A DNA stretch of 32,831 nt from Alphaproteobacteria bacterium (GTDB taxonomy: Bacteria > Pseudomonadota > Alphaproteobacteria > Acetobacterales > Acetobacteraceae). The position numbers and the translations under genes are program-made. Every line of letters begins with the position of its first letter. The first letter of the stretch is position 1. Shown here one piece after another: positions 18,525 to 27,188 of the stretch. Location: contig VGDL01000040.1 in NCBI GenBank assembly GCA_016869735.1, positions 1 to 32,831 on the forward strand, read 5' to 3'. Below the pieces are notes generated by a model, which did no database searches, was not told the origin of the DNA, and worked only from the letters and a program-made list of their open reading frames with translations.

Positions 18525-19328
18525 TCACCGCGGCATGGTGCCGGCGCGGCCAGCGGTTGAACCGCCATCAATCACCAATTCGCTGCCTGTCATATGGCGC
18601 GATGCGTCGGAAGCCAGGAATACGACACCGGCGGCGATATCCGCTGCCGTGCCGGCTTCACCCATGGGCACGATATTTGCCGCCAATTGGCGCGGATCAA
18701 TCGGCGCATTGCGACCATCGGGGCTGCCTTGCGGCATTTTGTGCCAGATATCGGTTTCAATGACGCCAGGATGGACGGAATTGCAGCGAATGCCATCCCG
18801 CGCGCCGGCACATTCCAAGGCAACGGATTTCGCAAAAAGCCTCACAGCGCCCTTGCTGGCAGAATAGCCCGCCAGCCCGGCGGAACCGCGGATGCCGGCG
18901 ATGGACGACATCATGATGATGGAACCGCCCCCTGCGCGACGCATGGCGGGAATGGCGTATTTCACAGATAGAAAAACGCCATCGATATTCACCGCATTTT
19001 GCCGCCGCCATTCGGCCAATGACATATCAACAAGCGGCTTCATGATGGCGATACCTGCATTGGACACCAGCACATCAAGTCGGCCAAATTGCGCTTCAAT
19101 GGCGGCGATCACCTCCGCCCAGCGCGCCTCATCCACCACATCCTGATGGAGATAAAGCGCCTGATGCCCGGCATCACGCAGCTTTGCGGCCGTTGCCTCG
19201 CCCCGCGCATCATCCAGATCGGTCAGCACCACCTTGGCACCTTCGGCGGCGAGTGCTTCCGCACAAGCGGCACCAATGCCCGCCGATGCACCGGTAATCA
19301 GCGCAACCTTGCCTTGAACCTGTCCCAT
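18525..19328 (-). CDS. SDR-family oxidoreductase
   Basis: A 267-residue classical short-chain dehydrogenase: GASAGIG (13-19), acidic TDLDD (36-40) after the second strand indicating NAD(H), SNAG (89-92, usual NNAG with Asn replaced by Ser), Ser141/142, Tyr155 and Lys159, and the C-terminal MTGSELVIDGGSTAG. It contains an IDPRQLAANIVPMG insertion typical of cyclopentanol dehydrogenase/glucose dehydrogenase-like SDRs. The ATG at 19328 has GAGGGGGG close upstream. It lies 11 bases after the DadA-like gene stop and 16 bases before the next SDR. The two SDRs are clearly related family members but not near-identical copies. Confidence 0.9.
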   Translation of the reverse strand: MGQVQGKVALITGASAGIGAACAEALAAEGAKVVLTDLDDARGEATAAKLRDAGHQALYLHQDVVDEARWAEVIAAIEAQFGRLDVLVSNAGIAIMKPLVDMSLAEWRRQNAVNIDGVFLSVKYAIPAMRRAGGGSIIMMSSIAGIRGSAGLAGYSASKGAVRLFAKSVALECAGARDGIRCNSVHPGVIETDIWHKMPQGSPDGRNAPIDPRQLAANIVPMGEAGTAADIAAGVVFLASDASRHMTGSELVIDGGSTAGRAGTMPR

Positions 19329-19339
19329 CACATCCCCCC

Positions 19340-20593
19340 TCAAGCAAAGCGTTCCGCCGCGAAGGGCGAGAAATCGAAATTGGGCTTTTCGCCCGCGACC
19401 AAAGCGCCCATCAACGCACCGGTCGGCGCTGATCCCGTCAGGCCCAAATGCCCATGACCAAAGGCACAATAAAGCCCCTGCCAATCACGCACCGGCCCCA
19501 TGACCGGCACACTATCGGGCAGGCAGGGCCGATGGCCCATCCAAATCTTGCCGCCTTCGGTGCGGGCCTTCGGAAAGACCTGCTTCAAATCACCCAAAAG
19601 CAACCTGGCACGCGCTTCTGTGGGCGGTGCATCAAGCCCGGCGATTTCAACCGAACCCGCCACGCGCAAGCCATCTTCCATCGGGCTGATAAAGACCTTG
19701 CGATCAGCGGGCGACAGCACGCGCCCAACACGCACGCCCGCATCCGGCAGCATCACATGATAGCCGCGCTGGGTTTCCAAAGGCACCTTCAGCCCAAGCG
19801 GTGCCAGCAAGCGCGCAGACCACGCCCCGGCGGCGAGTACAATCTGATCGGCGGCGATATCTTCCCCGGCGCAGCGCACACCGGTCACGCGCTTGCCCTC
19901 GGTCAGAATGGCCTGCACTTCAACGCTGCGAATCTCGCCGCCCATACGGCGCACACCATTGGCCACCACGGCAGCGAGCCGCGCCGGATTCACGCAGGAC
20001 CCGTGATCGGGCAAATAAAGGCCGATCTGGTAATCCTCGGACACTTCCGGTTCCAATTCGCGCAAGGCTGGCCCGACCAGCTTTTGCACCTTGAGCCCAT
20101 GCTGCTGGCGCAGCGTGAGGGATGCATTGTCCTTCGCGAGCTGCTCCTCATTCCGGTAGAGATACATCTGGCCTTCTTCGCGGATCAGGTCACTCGCCCC
20201 TTCGGCCGCCAGAATTTCACGATGCCGATCAGGTGCCGAGAACAGCAATGCGGAAAGCGCAACGGCGGCAGATTCCACCTTCTCGCGCCGAGCAGACGCC
20301 AAAAAACGCAGCAGCCAGGGCATGGCGCGCAGCCAATAGCGTGCAGGGATATGCAGCGCGCCGGCAGGATCCATCAACATTTTCGGCACTTGCGCCAGCA
20401 CGCCCGGCATGGCGAGTGGTGCCACCGATCCATGGCTGATGGCGCCCGCATTGCCGGTATAGGCAGCGCCTTCTTTGCCCGCTTCCAGCACCAGCGGCTT
20501 CAGCCCGCGCCGCGCCAAATGCCAGGCAATGCACAGGCCAATAATGCCGCCCCCGATGATGACCGGCGCCGGCTTGGATGATTGCGTTTCCAT
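19340..20593 (-). CDS. D-amino-acid dehydrogenase-like FAD-dependent oxidoreductase (DadA family)
   Basis: A 417-residue DAO-family flavoprotein. FAD motif VIIGGGIIGLCIAW (about 11-24), a second-strand acidic residue (VLEAG), GNAGAISHGSVAPLAMPG (a DadA hallmark region near 48-65), GSCVNPARLAA (the substrate-side segment) and the C-terminal GHGHLGLTGSAPTG. DadA enzymes oxidise D-amino acids to 2-oxo acids and pass electrons to quinones. Unlike the interrupted paralogous-family gene at 13801-14904, this one is intact and lacks Fe-S partners. ATG at 20593 is chosen with GGATGG upstream; a longer frame to 20662 has no family support. It leads a three-gene unit with two SDRs and is divergent from the dioxygenase operon. 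Confidence 0.88.
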   Translation of the reverse strand: METQSSKPAPVIIGGGIIGLCIAWHLARRGLKPLVLEAGKEGAAYTGNAGAISHGSVAPLAMPGVLAQVPKMLMDPAGALHIPARYWLRAMPWLLRFLASARREKVESAAVALSALLFSAPDRHREILAAEGASDLIREEGQMYLYRNEEQLAKDNASLTLRQQHGLKVQKLVGPALRELEPEVSEDYQIGLYLPDHGSCVNPARLAAVVANGVRRMGGEIRSVEVQAILTEGKRVTGVRCAGEDIAADQIVLAAGAWSARLLAPLGLKVPLETQRGYHVMLPDAGVRVGRVLSPADRKVFISPMEDGLRVAGSVEIAGLDAPPTEARARLLLGDLKQVFPKARTEGGKIWMGHRPCLPDSVPVMGPVRDWQGLYCAFGHGHLGLTGSAPTGALMGALVAGEKPNFDFSPFAAERFA

Positions 20594-20688
20594 CGGGCCA
20601 TCCTGACGCAACCCGTGGCCCCAGGGAAGCACCCGGTTGACGCCAAGGGGCCTGGGCATCACCTTTGGCGCTTCTGGAGGATGCCAGC

Positions 20689-21570
20689 ATGAAAATCACC
20701 CCCAATAATGCCGGGCTTGGCGCCCGGGTTGAGGATATTGATCTGCGCGAGGCTGCCTCGCCCACAGATTTCCGCAAGCTGTTGCGGGCGCTGGGCAAAT
20801 ATGGCGTGCTGTGTTTTCCGAAGCAGGATCTGGATGCGCCGCAAGTGGCTGCCTTCGGCAAGCGTTTTGGCGATCTGGAAGTGAATGTCGCCAATCTGTT
20901 CCACGCGCCAGGCCTGCCGGAAGTGATGATCCTATCCAATATGAAGGATGAAGCGGGCAAACCCTTGGGGCTGAATGATGCCGGCCAGGGCTGGCATACG
21001 GATATGTCCTATTCAAAGGAAATCGCGCTGGCGAATATGCTGCACGCCAAACGCGTGCCACGCCGCGATGGCAAGGTTCTGGGGGCAACTCAGTTCCGCA
21101 ATATGCACGCCGCCTACGCCGATCTGCCGGCTGAGGTAAAGGCGCGCATTGAAGGCCGCGTTGCTGTTCACGATTTCAGCAAATTCTGGGATATGATGCG
21201 CCAGCGCCCCGGCAGTATTCGCGGCCCGCTCACGCCCGAACAGCGCGCGAAGAAGCCGCCCGTGGAACAGCCTATGGTACGAATCCATCCAATTACAGGC
21301 CGCCCTGTGCTTTACTGCAATTGCGGCTATGCGATGCATGTGAAGGGTATGGAGCAACCGGAATCGGACGCGTTGCTGGATTATTTGTTCCGGCATCAGG
21401 CGCAGGACAAATACCTGTATACTCATGACTGGTCGGAAGGTGATGTGCTGATCTGGGACAATATCGGCACCATGCATAACGCAGTCGCGGATTATGTGCC
21501 CGGTGAAGATCGCTACATACTGCGCGTGCAAGTCATGGCAACACTGGATTACGCGGCGCTGGCAGCATGA
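20689..21570 (+). CDS. TauD/TfdA-family 2-oxoglutarate-dependent dioxygenase
   Basis: A 293-residue non-haem Fe(II) oxygenase. The facial triad is visible: His103 and Asp105 in GWHTDMSYS, and His263 in TMHNAVADY. Arg279 (YILRV) would bind the 2-oxoglutarate carboxylate. Families of this kind hydroxylate taurine, phenoxyacetates, alkylsulfates or carnitine precursors; the substrate here is unknown. The first ATG after a GGAGG (about 8 bases upstream) is 20689, so I use it over a TTG at 20665. It begins a six-gene operon (dioxygenase, FAH-family hydrolase, two TctC, lyase, dehalogenase) and overlaps the next gene by ATGA. Confidence 0.92.
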   Translation: MKITPNNAGLGARVEDIDLREAASPTDFRKLLRALGKYGVLCFPKQDLDAPQVAAFGKRFGDLEVNVANLFHAPGLPEVMILSNMKDEAGKPLGLNDAGQGWHTDMSYSKEIALANMLHAKRVPRRDGKVLGATQFRNMHAAYADLPAEVKARIEGRVAVHDFSKFWDMMRQRPGSIRGPLTPEQRAKKPPVEQPMVRIHPITGRPVLYCNCGYAMHVKGMEQPESDALLDYLFRHQAQDKYLYTHDWSEGDVLIWDNIGTMHNAVADYVPGEDRYILRVQVMATLDYAALAA

Positions 21571-22475
21571 AGCTTTTGACTTTTCAGGGCGCTCATGGCC
21601 CGGCCCTTGGCGGCATTTTGGGTGACAAGCTGGTGGCACTTCGCCCCGCCCTTTCGGCCGCGATGCGCGCGGCAGATGAGGCTGATCGCAGCGATGAGAT
21701 CATCCCCGCCGATATGGTGGCGCTGCTAGGCAATGAAGCAGCGATGACTGAGGCTGGTCGTGCGCTTGCCTTTGCCGCGCGGGCGGAAAACGCAGGACTG
21801 CGCCAACCACTTGCAGGCGCCAGGATTTTGGCGCCGCTCAAGCCCGGTAAGATCCTGGGGGTTGGGCGAAATTACGTTGATCACGCCAAGGAAGTGGGCG
21901 GCCCGAAGCTGGAAATGCCGCGCATTTTCATGAAGCCCGCAAGCTCCGTCATTGGGCCTGGGGCGGTGGTGAAAATTCCGCGCGATGTGAAGAAGCCCGA
22001 TTGGGAAGTGGAACTTGGCGTCGTGATCGGCAAGCCCGCGCGTGATGTTTCTGAAGGTATCGCTTTGGATTACGTCGCCGGCTACACGGTGCTGAATGAT
22101 GTCAGCGCGCGGGAGTTTCAGTTTGACGTACCGCTCGCTATGACATCCTTCGCGAAGGGCATGGATGGCTTCTGCCCAATCGGCCCCTGGATCGTGACAC
22201 CGGAAGAAGTTGGTGAACCCTGGGCGCTTGATGTCAAATGCTGGCTGAATGGCGAAGAAGTACAGCATAGCAATACGCGCGATCTGATTTTTTCCGTCTC
22301 GGCGCTGATTGCCTTTCTGTCGCGTTACATGACGCTGGAACCTGGAGATGTGATTGCCACCGGCACGCCTGCCGGCGTTGGGCATTTCCGCGACCCGCCG
22401 CGCTATTTGAAGCCCGGTGATAGGCTAAAGCTTGAAGTGGAACGCGTGGGCGTCTTGGAACATTCCATCGGCTAA
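21567..22475 (+). CDS. Fumarylacetoacetate hydrolase (FAH)-family protein
   Basis: A 302-residue protein with an N-terminal cap region (about 1-90) and the FAH catalytic fold. GVGRNYVDHAKE (98-109), KPASSVIGPG, the metal-binding Glu147 and Glu149 in WEVELGVVIG, Asp178 in NDVSAREFQ and the ending ATGTPAGVG are all family-typical. Members include 2-hydroxyhepta-2,4-diene-1,7-dioate isomerase/decarboxylase, acylpyruvate hydrolases and oxaloacetate decarboxylase, so hydrolysis or decarboxylation of a 2-oxo acid is expected, but the exact substrate is unknown. Its ATG overlaps the dioxygenase stop, so the product of oxygenation may be its substrate (inference). TctC follows after 18 bases. Confidence 0.93.
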   Translation: MKLLTFQGAHGPALGGILGDKLVALRPALSAAMRAADEADRSDEIIPADMVALLGNEAAMTEAGRALAFAARAENAGLRQPLAGARILAPLKPGKILGVGRNYVDHAKEVGGPKLEMPRIFMKPASSVIGPGAVVKIPRDVKKPDWEVELGVVIGKPARDVSEGIALDYVAGYTVLNDVSAREFQFDVPLAMTSFAKGMDGFCPIGPWIVTPEEVGEPWALDVKCWLNGEEVQHSNTRDLIFSVSALIAFLSRYMTLEPGDVIATGTPAGVGHFRDPPRYLKPGDRLKLEVERVGVLEHSIG

Positions 22476-22493
22476 AGAAATCGGGAGACAAGA

Positions 22494-23480
22494 ATGAAAA
22501 GATCATTTCTGACGGCGGCTTTGGCCGCGTTTCTGGCGCTACCAGCCTGGGCACAGCCCAAGGCGCCAGGCACGGATTATCCGAATAAGCCTGTACGCGT
22601 TATTGTGGCTTTCGCCGCCGGCGGCAATGCCGATATCAACGCAAGGCTCATTTCCACAGCGCTTTCGCAGCAATTGGGCCAGCAATTCGTCGTGGAAAAC
22701 CGGCCTTCGGGTGGTGGCACGGTCGCCTTTGAAACCATCGCACAGACAGCTCCGGATGGTTATACCTTGCTGGTTGGCGCGCTGGGGTCTCATACCTTGA
22801 ATGTCGGGCTTTATGGCGACCGCTTGCGTATCCATCCGCTGACGGGTGTGGATCACATCACCATTTCCAGCCATTCACCGATTGTGCTTGCAACACATCC
22901 TTCCATGAATGTGCGCACACTTGCGGAATTTCGTGCGGCCGTCGCGGCTGGTGGCGGTAACGTGCTGTATGGATCATCCGGCAATGGTTCGACCGGGCAT
23001 ATTTCCTCGGCGCTGCTGCTGCATCTTTTGGGGGTGCCCGCAACCCATGTGCCCTATCGCGGATCAGCCGCAGCCTTTCAGGATTTGATGGCAGGGCGCA
23101 TCAGTTTTCAATCGGATACGATTTCCTTCCTGGCGGAGCATATCAAGAACGGCACGGTGAATGGCATTGTCATTGGCACGCCGGCGCGTTCACCCATGGC
23201 ACCCGATGTGCCAACCGCGGCCGAAGCCGGCTTGCCGGCCTTCCAGGCAACCACCTGGACTCCATGGTCGGCAACGCTTGGTACACCTCTGCCAATCCGG
23301 CAGTTTCTGTATGAGCAAATCGCCACTGCCCTGCGCAAACCTGAAGTGCGGGATCGGCTAATCCAGCTTGGCAATACCATCCCGGATGGCATGACGCCGG
23401 AGGCAACGCGGGCCTTTATCGCGGCAGAGCTTGATAAATGGGTGCCGATCGTGCGGGCCACGGGCGCACGTGTGGATTGA
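22494..23480 (+). CDS. Tripartite tricarboxylate transporter substrate-binding protein (TctC/Bug)
   Basis: A 328-residue periplasmic solute receptor. It has a Sec signal (MKRSFLTAALAAFLALPAWA, cleavage near AWA-Q, residue 20-21) and then the family opening YPNKPVRVIVAFAAGGNADI (about 29-48). Other Bug signatures are VVENRPSGGG, TAPDGYTLLVG, HVPYRGSAAAFQDLMAGRI and PDVPTAAEAGLP. Bug proteins bind carboxylates or related small molecules through the two loops formed by these segments. No TctA or TctB membrane genes are in the window. GGGAGA lies just before the ATG. It is followed after 13 bases by a second, clearly different TctC. Confidence 0.95.
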   Translation: MKRSFLTAALAAFLALPAWAQPKAPGTDYPNKPVRVIVAFAAGGNADINARLISTALSQQLGQQFVVENRPSGGGTVAFETIAQTAPDGYTLLVGALGSHTLNVGLYGDRLRIHPLTGVDHITISSHSPIVLATHPSMNVRTLAEFRAAVAAGGGNVLYGSSGNGSTGHISSALLLHLLGVPATHVPYRGSAAAFQDLMAGRISFQSDTISFLAEHIKNGTVNGIVIGTPARSPMAPDVPTAAEAGLPAFQATTWTPWSATLGTPLPIRQFLYEQIATALRKPEVRDRLIQLGNTIPDGMTPEATRAFIAAELDKWVPIVRATGARVD

Positions 23481-23493
23481 AGGAAAATACGGC

Positions 23494-24462
23494 ATGAACA
23501 TGGAAAGACGCGCGCTTTTCGGCGCCTTGGCTGCAAGCGCATTGACAGGCGTGACGCAAGCGCAAGATACTGCTTGGCCCACCAAGCCAGTGCGCGTGGT
23601 GGTCCCCTATGCGGCCAGTGGCGGCACGGACATTCTGGTCCGTGCAATTGGCGATGCCATGCGCAACACTCTCCCCCAACCCTTTATCGTCGAAAATCGT
23701 GCGGGTGCCGCAGGCGTGATTGGTTCCGAGGTCGTGGCGCGCGCGGAACCTGATGGGCATACGCTGCTTGTCGTGGTTTCCACACATGTCATGAACAAAT
23801 ACCATTTGCCCAGCATGCCTTATGATGCAATCCGCGATTTCACGCCGGTTGCAATGCTTACGCGGAACACCATGGTGCTGGTCGCGGGCGCCAACCAGCC
23901 CTTTGATTCGCTCACTTCCATGCTGGCCTATGCCAAGGCCAATCCGGGCAAGGTTGGCACCGGTTCAACCGAAGCGCTGTCTTCCTTCATCGGTCAGGAA
24001 ATGGCGCGGCGCGCGGGCGTGGAAATGCCCGATATCGCCTATCGCAGCGGTGGGCCGCTGATGAATGACATCGTGGCAGGGCATTTGCCAAGTGGTTGGA
24101 CGAGCACGGTCAGCGCCATGCCGCATATGCAAACAGGGCGCGTGCGTGTGCTGGCCGTTTCCACCGGCACACGTTCGCCCTTCTTCCCGGATGCGCCCAT
24201 ACCCGCGGAACAGGGTGTGCGCGATTTTGATCTTTCCGGCTGGGTTGCCATGCTGGGGCCGCCACGTATGGCGCCTGCTTTGGTGGATCGTATCCACCGC
24301 ACCATCAGCGCAGTTTTCGCTGGCGAGACCTTCAAGAAAAGACTTTTGGCGCTTGGCGTTGAAGCCGATCTACGCCCGCCCTCTGCATTGCTTGAAGCCA
24401 TGCAGCGCGATGATCGCATCTGGGAAGCGGCCAGTGCCGCCGGCCATATCCGCCCACAATAA
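23494..24462 (+). CDS. Tripartite tricarboxylate transporter substrate-binding protein (TctC/Bug)
   Basis: A 322-residue Bug-family receptor with a signal peptide starting MNMERRALFGALAAS and a cleavage site around TQA-Q (about residue 23). Family segments: WPTKPVRVVVPYAASGGTD, VENRAGAAGVIG, AEPDGHTLLVV, YRSGGPLMNDIVAGHLP and PIPAEQGVRDFDLSGWVAM. The ATG at 23494 has AAGGAAAA upstream; the longer open frame from 23431 overlaps the previous gene and lacks a signal peptide. Being the second TctC in tandem, it probably binds a different ligand from its neighbour, since the binding loops differ. The lyase gene starts 18 bases downstream. Confidence 0.94.
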   Translation: MNMERRALFGALAASALTGVTQAQDTAWPTKPVRVVVPYAASGGTDILVRAIGDAMRNTLPQPFIVENRAGAAGVIGSEVVARAEPDGHTLLVVVSTHVMNKYHLPSMPYDAIRDFTPVAMLTRNTMVLVAGANQPFDSLTSMLAYAKANPGKVGTGSTEALSSFIGQEMARRAGVEMPDIAYRSGGPLMNDIVAGHLPSGWTSTVSAMPHMQTGRVRVLAVSTGTRSPFFPDAPIPAEQGVRDFDLSGWVAMLGPPRMAPALVDRIHRTISAVFAGETFKKRLLALGVEADLRPPSALLEAMQRDDRIWEAASAAGHIRPQ

Positions 24463-24480
24463 ACAAAGTAAGGAATTCTC

Positions 24481-25359
24481 ATGGCCAATCCATCACTCCG
24501 CAAGGCGCTTGCCGAGAAGCGCTTCATCCTTGCCCCCGGTGTCTTCGATATGATCTCAGCCAAGGTTGCCGATGGCATGGGGTTTGATTGCATTTACGGC
24601 ACGGGCTTCGGCGCTGTAGCCTCCGCGCTTGGTGTTGCCGATGCCGGCATTGCGACCTATGCCGATATGGTCGCGCGCATGGGCACCATGGCACGCGGCT
24701 GCAAAACGCCTTTAGTAGCGGATGCCGATACGGGCTATGGTGGGCTACTGAATGTGCGCCACACAACGCTTGGCTATGAAGCCGCCGGCATGACAGGCAT
24801 TCAGCTTGAAGATCAGGAAATGCCCAAAAAATGCGGCCATACACCGGGCCGACGCGTGATCCCCGCTGAAGAAATGGTGCTGAAGATCAAGGTCGCCGCC
24901 GAAGCGCGGCGCGATCCGAATTTCCTGATTGTCGCGCGCACGGATTCCCGCACGACACTCGGCTTGGAAGAAGCCATTCGCCGCGGGCGCATGTATGGCG
25001 ATGCCGGCGCCGATATCGTTTTTATCGAAAGCCCTGAGAGCGAGGATGAAATGCGCGCCATCGGCAAGGCGATTTCGAAGCCTTTGCTGGCGAATATGGT
25101 GGAAGGTGGCCGTACCCCCATTCTACCCGCCGCGCGCTTGCAGGAAATTGGCTATGCCATGGCAATCTATCCGGCCATTGGCTTTCTGGCAGCCGCCGCC
25201 GCGCTGGAACGCGCCTATGCGCATTTGAAGAATGCCGGCGATAGCTTGGCGATTGGCGAATCCTATGGCTTCAAGAAGATGACTGAATTGATGGGCTTCC
25301 CTGAAGTCTGGGATTTCGAGGCAAAATGGGCCCAGCCAGAAAAGGATACCGTGGCATGA
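24481..25359 (+). CDS. Isocitrate lyase / PEP mutase-family C-C lyase
   Basis: A 292-residue (beta/alpha)8 enzyme of the isocitrate lyase superfamily. Metal-binding DADTGYG (81-87) and the catalytic loop KKCGH (116-120), which real lyases (methylisocitrate lyase, 2,3-dimethylmalate lyase, isocitrate lyase) carry and PEP mutases lack, are both present. GVFDMISAKVADGMGFDCIYGTGF at the N-terminus and ARTDSR with IESPES also match. So I expect retro-aldol cleavage of a substituted malate- or isocitrate-like acid giving pyruvate or glyoxylate-type products. Decarboxylase activity (oxaloacetate decarboxylase-type members) is an alternative. It overlaps the dehalogenase gene by ATGA. Confidence 0.9.
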   Translation: MANPSLRKALAEKRFILAPGVFDMISAKVADGMGFDCIYGTGFGAVASALGVADAGIATYADMVARMGTMARGCKTPLVADADTGYGGLLNVRHTTLGYEAAGMTGIQLEDQEMPKKCGHTPGRRVIPAEEMVLKIKVAAEARRDPNFLIVARTDSRTTLGLEEAIRRGRMYGDAGADIVFIESPESEDEMRAIGKAISKPLLANMVEGGRTPILPAARLQEIGYAMAIYPAIGFLAAAAALERAYAHLKNAGDSLAIGESYGFKKMTELMGFPEVWDFEAKWAQPEKDTVA

Positions 25360-26081
25360 GTGCGCTTCCCGAAGTGAAGGCCCTGGTCTTCGATGTTTTT
25401 GGCACAGTGGTGGATTGGCGGAACGGCATCGCACGCGACGCAAGGACATTTCTTGCACGGCATGGGCGCGGCGATATTGACCCGCATCGCTTCGCCGATG
25501 CCTGGCGCAAGCGCTACCAACCCGCCATGGAAGAAGTGCGCAGCGGCCGCCGGCCCTTCACACGGCTTGATGTGCTGCATCGGGAAAACCTTGATGTCGT
25601 CTTGCAAGATTTTGGCGTCAGTGCCGCGGGCATCAAGGCTGATGAGCTTGATTGGCTGAACCGCGCCTGGCACCGGCTTGACCCCTGGCCCGATACCATT
25701 CCGGGGCTGATCCGCCTGAAGGCCAAGCATTTCATCGCGCCATTATCGAATGGCAATATTTTGCTGCTGGCGAATATGGCGAAGCGCGCCGGCATGCCTT
25801 GGGACGCAATTCTGGGGGCTGAGGCAGCGCAAGCCTATAAGCCGCAGCCCGAAGCCTATTTGCGTACCTGCGATATTCTGGGCCTGAAGCCCGCGCAGGT
25901 CGCACTGGTCGCCGCGCATAATGGGGATTTGGCCGCGGCGCGCAAAAGCGGCCTTTCGACAGCTTTTGTGCTCCGCCCCAATGAACATGGGGCAGACCAG
26001 GCAACCGATACGAAGGCCGAACAGGATTGGGGTGCAATCGCAACCAGCTTTGAGGATTTGGCCGACAAGCTTGGTTGCTGA
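25356..26081 (+). CDS. Haloacid dehalogenase, type II (HAD superfamily)
   Basis: A 241-residue HAD hydrolase. Motif I FDVFGTVVDWR contains the nucleophile Asp13. A helical cap follows with WRKRYQPAME (conserved Arg near 50). Motif II is PLSNGN (Ser/Asn), motif III is AYKPQPEAY (Lys), and VALVAAHNGDLAAARKSGLSTAFV holds the acidic motif IV region. These match L-2-haloacid dehalogenases, which convert 2-haloalkanoates to 2-hydroxy acids. Homologues without proven dehalogenase activity are common, so the reaction is inference. The ATG at 25356 overlaps the lyase stop codon; the longer frame from 25326 is the lyase tail. Last gene of the operon; it ends in a hairpin shared with the convergent TctC gene. 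Confidence 0.9.
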   Translation: MSALPEVKALVFDVFGTVVDWRNGIARDARTFLARHGRGDIDPHRFADAWRKRYQPAMEEVRSGRRPFTRLDVLHRENLDVVLQDFGVSAAGIKADELDWLNRAWHRLDPWPDTIPGLIRLKAKHFIAPLSNGNILLLANMAKRAGMPWDAILGAEAAQAYKPQPEAYLRTCDILGLKPAQVALVAAHNGDLAAARKSGLSTAFVLRPNEHGADQATDTKAEQDWGAIATSFEDLADKLGC

Positions 26082-26090
26082 ATGCGCTGG

Positions 26091-26115
26091 CCGCGCCGGG
26101 GTTTACTCGGCGCGG
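26091..26115. terminator. Hairpin shared by convergent dehalogenase and tctC genes
   Basis: Perfect 8-bp GC-rich inverted repeat CCGCGCCG (26091-26098) / CGGCGCGG (26108-26115) with a 9-base loop. It sits in the 21-base gap between convergent stop codons; the TctC stop (26103-26105) lies in the loop. No long U-run follows, so it may stop readthrough by structure or be a bidirectional end. Confidence 0.5.
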
Positions 26116-27086
26116 ATATTTCCCTCACGGATCACCGGCGTCCATTTCGCATGATCGCGTGTGATCAGGGCAGCAAATTCAGCAGGGCTTGAGGCAATCA
26201 CCTCAGCCGCCTGCACACGCTGCACAGTCTCCTTCACCTCGGTTGAGGTGATGACGGCGCGGAAGGCGCGATTGGCAGCCGCCACCACATCATCCGGCAT
26301 GCCCGCAGGCCCGACAATGCCATGCCATGTCATGGCTTCAAAACCAGGGAAGCTTGCTGCAACCGCAGGAACGCCTGGCAGCGCCGCAACCGGGGCAGGC
26401 GTGCCGATCGCAAGTGCACGGACGCGGCCTTCACGAATGAAGGGAAGCGCCGTGGAAACCGATGGGAAGGAGAATTCCGTCTCGCCCTGAATAAGGCTTC
26501 GCATGACATCAGCGCCACTGCGGTAATGCACGGCCGTCAGCTTCACGCCGGCACGGCGGCCCAGAAGCTCGGCGGCCAAATGGCTGACATGGCCAACCCC
26601 CGGTGAGGCATATTGAATACCGTCGGCGCGGGCGCGGGCGCGCGCAAGCAAATCCGCAAGTGATTGCACAGGCAGATTGGCGGGCACAATCACCACAATC
26701 GGCAGATTGACCAAATGCGAAACCGGCGTGAAGGCGCGCATCGGGTCGTAATTCAGCGCCGGTTGCAATTCCTTAGCAATGCAATTGGCACCAAGATCAG
26801 CCATCATCAGCGTATAGCCATCGGGCCGGCTTTGCGCGACGAAGGCACCAGCGATGGCGCCACCCGCGCCAGAGCGGTTTTCGACCACCATGGTCTGCCC
26901 ATTGGCCTGCGCTGCGAAATTATTCGCAACCAAGCGCGAAAGCGTATCAACCGCGCCGCCGGCACCAAAGGGCACAATCAGGCGCACCTGACGGTCCGGC
27001 CAATTGGCCTGCGCAGAAACCCCGGCAGGCAAAACTGAAGCAAGGCCAAGGCCGGCAAGCGCACGGCGCGAAATCGACATGTTCAT
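26103..27086 (-). CDS. Tripartite tricarboxylate transporter substrate-binding protein (TctC/Bug)
   Basis: A 327-residue Bug-family receptor. The signal peptide has an RR pair (SISRRALAGLGLASVLPAGVSA region), so Tat export is possible, with cleavage near VSA-Q. The mature protein begins NWPDRQVRLIVPFGAGGAVDTLSRL, followed by VVENRSGAGGAIAG, QSRPDGYTLM, VHYRSGADVMRSLIQGETEF and PGVPAVAASFPGFEAMTWHG. Start at the ATG at 27086 with a GGGGG upstream; the open frame continues far upstream without signal peptide sense. It is a single gene, divergent from the DUF1028 operon across a 102-base AT-richer gap and convergent with the dehalogenase. Confidence 0.94.
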   Translation of the reverse strand: MNMSISRRALAGLGLASVLPAGVSAQANWPDRQVRLIVPFGAGGAVDTLSRLVANNFAAQANGQTMVVENRSGAGGAIAGAFVAQSRPDGYTLMMADLGANCIAKELQPALNYDPMRAFTPVSHLVNLPIVVIVPANLPVQSLADLLARARARADGIQYASPGVGHVSHLAAELLGRRAGVKLTAVHYRSGADVMRSLIQGETEFSFPSVSTALPFIREGRVRALAIGTPAPVAALPGVPAVAASFPGFEAMTWHGIVGPAGMPDDVVAAANRAFRAVITSTEVKETVQRVQAAEVIASSPAEFAALITRDHAKWTPVIREGNIRAE

Positions 27087-27188
27087 GGCAAGAAACCCCC
27101 TGTTTTTTCCTAATTTGGCACACAATGGGCTTTCTGCAAGTCTTCCCGCAAGGCTACACCTGCCTGCATTCTTGTGGAGGCCCGCCAT

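Noticed and set aside
19448-20581. Long plus-strand open frame opposite the DadA-like gene
   Set aside because: No family resemblance; His/Gln/Arg-rich antisense artefact of a GC-rich coding strand.
20617-20652. GGCCCC...GGGGCC dyad between the divergent DadA and dioxygenase genes as operator
   Set aside because: Only 6 bp of GC-only sequence in a GC-rich region with a 24-base spacer; expected often by chance.
22494-24462. Tandem TctC genes as a recent duplication
   Set aside because: The two proteins share only family motifs and differ throughout, including signal peptides and binding loops, so they are old paralogues.
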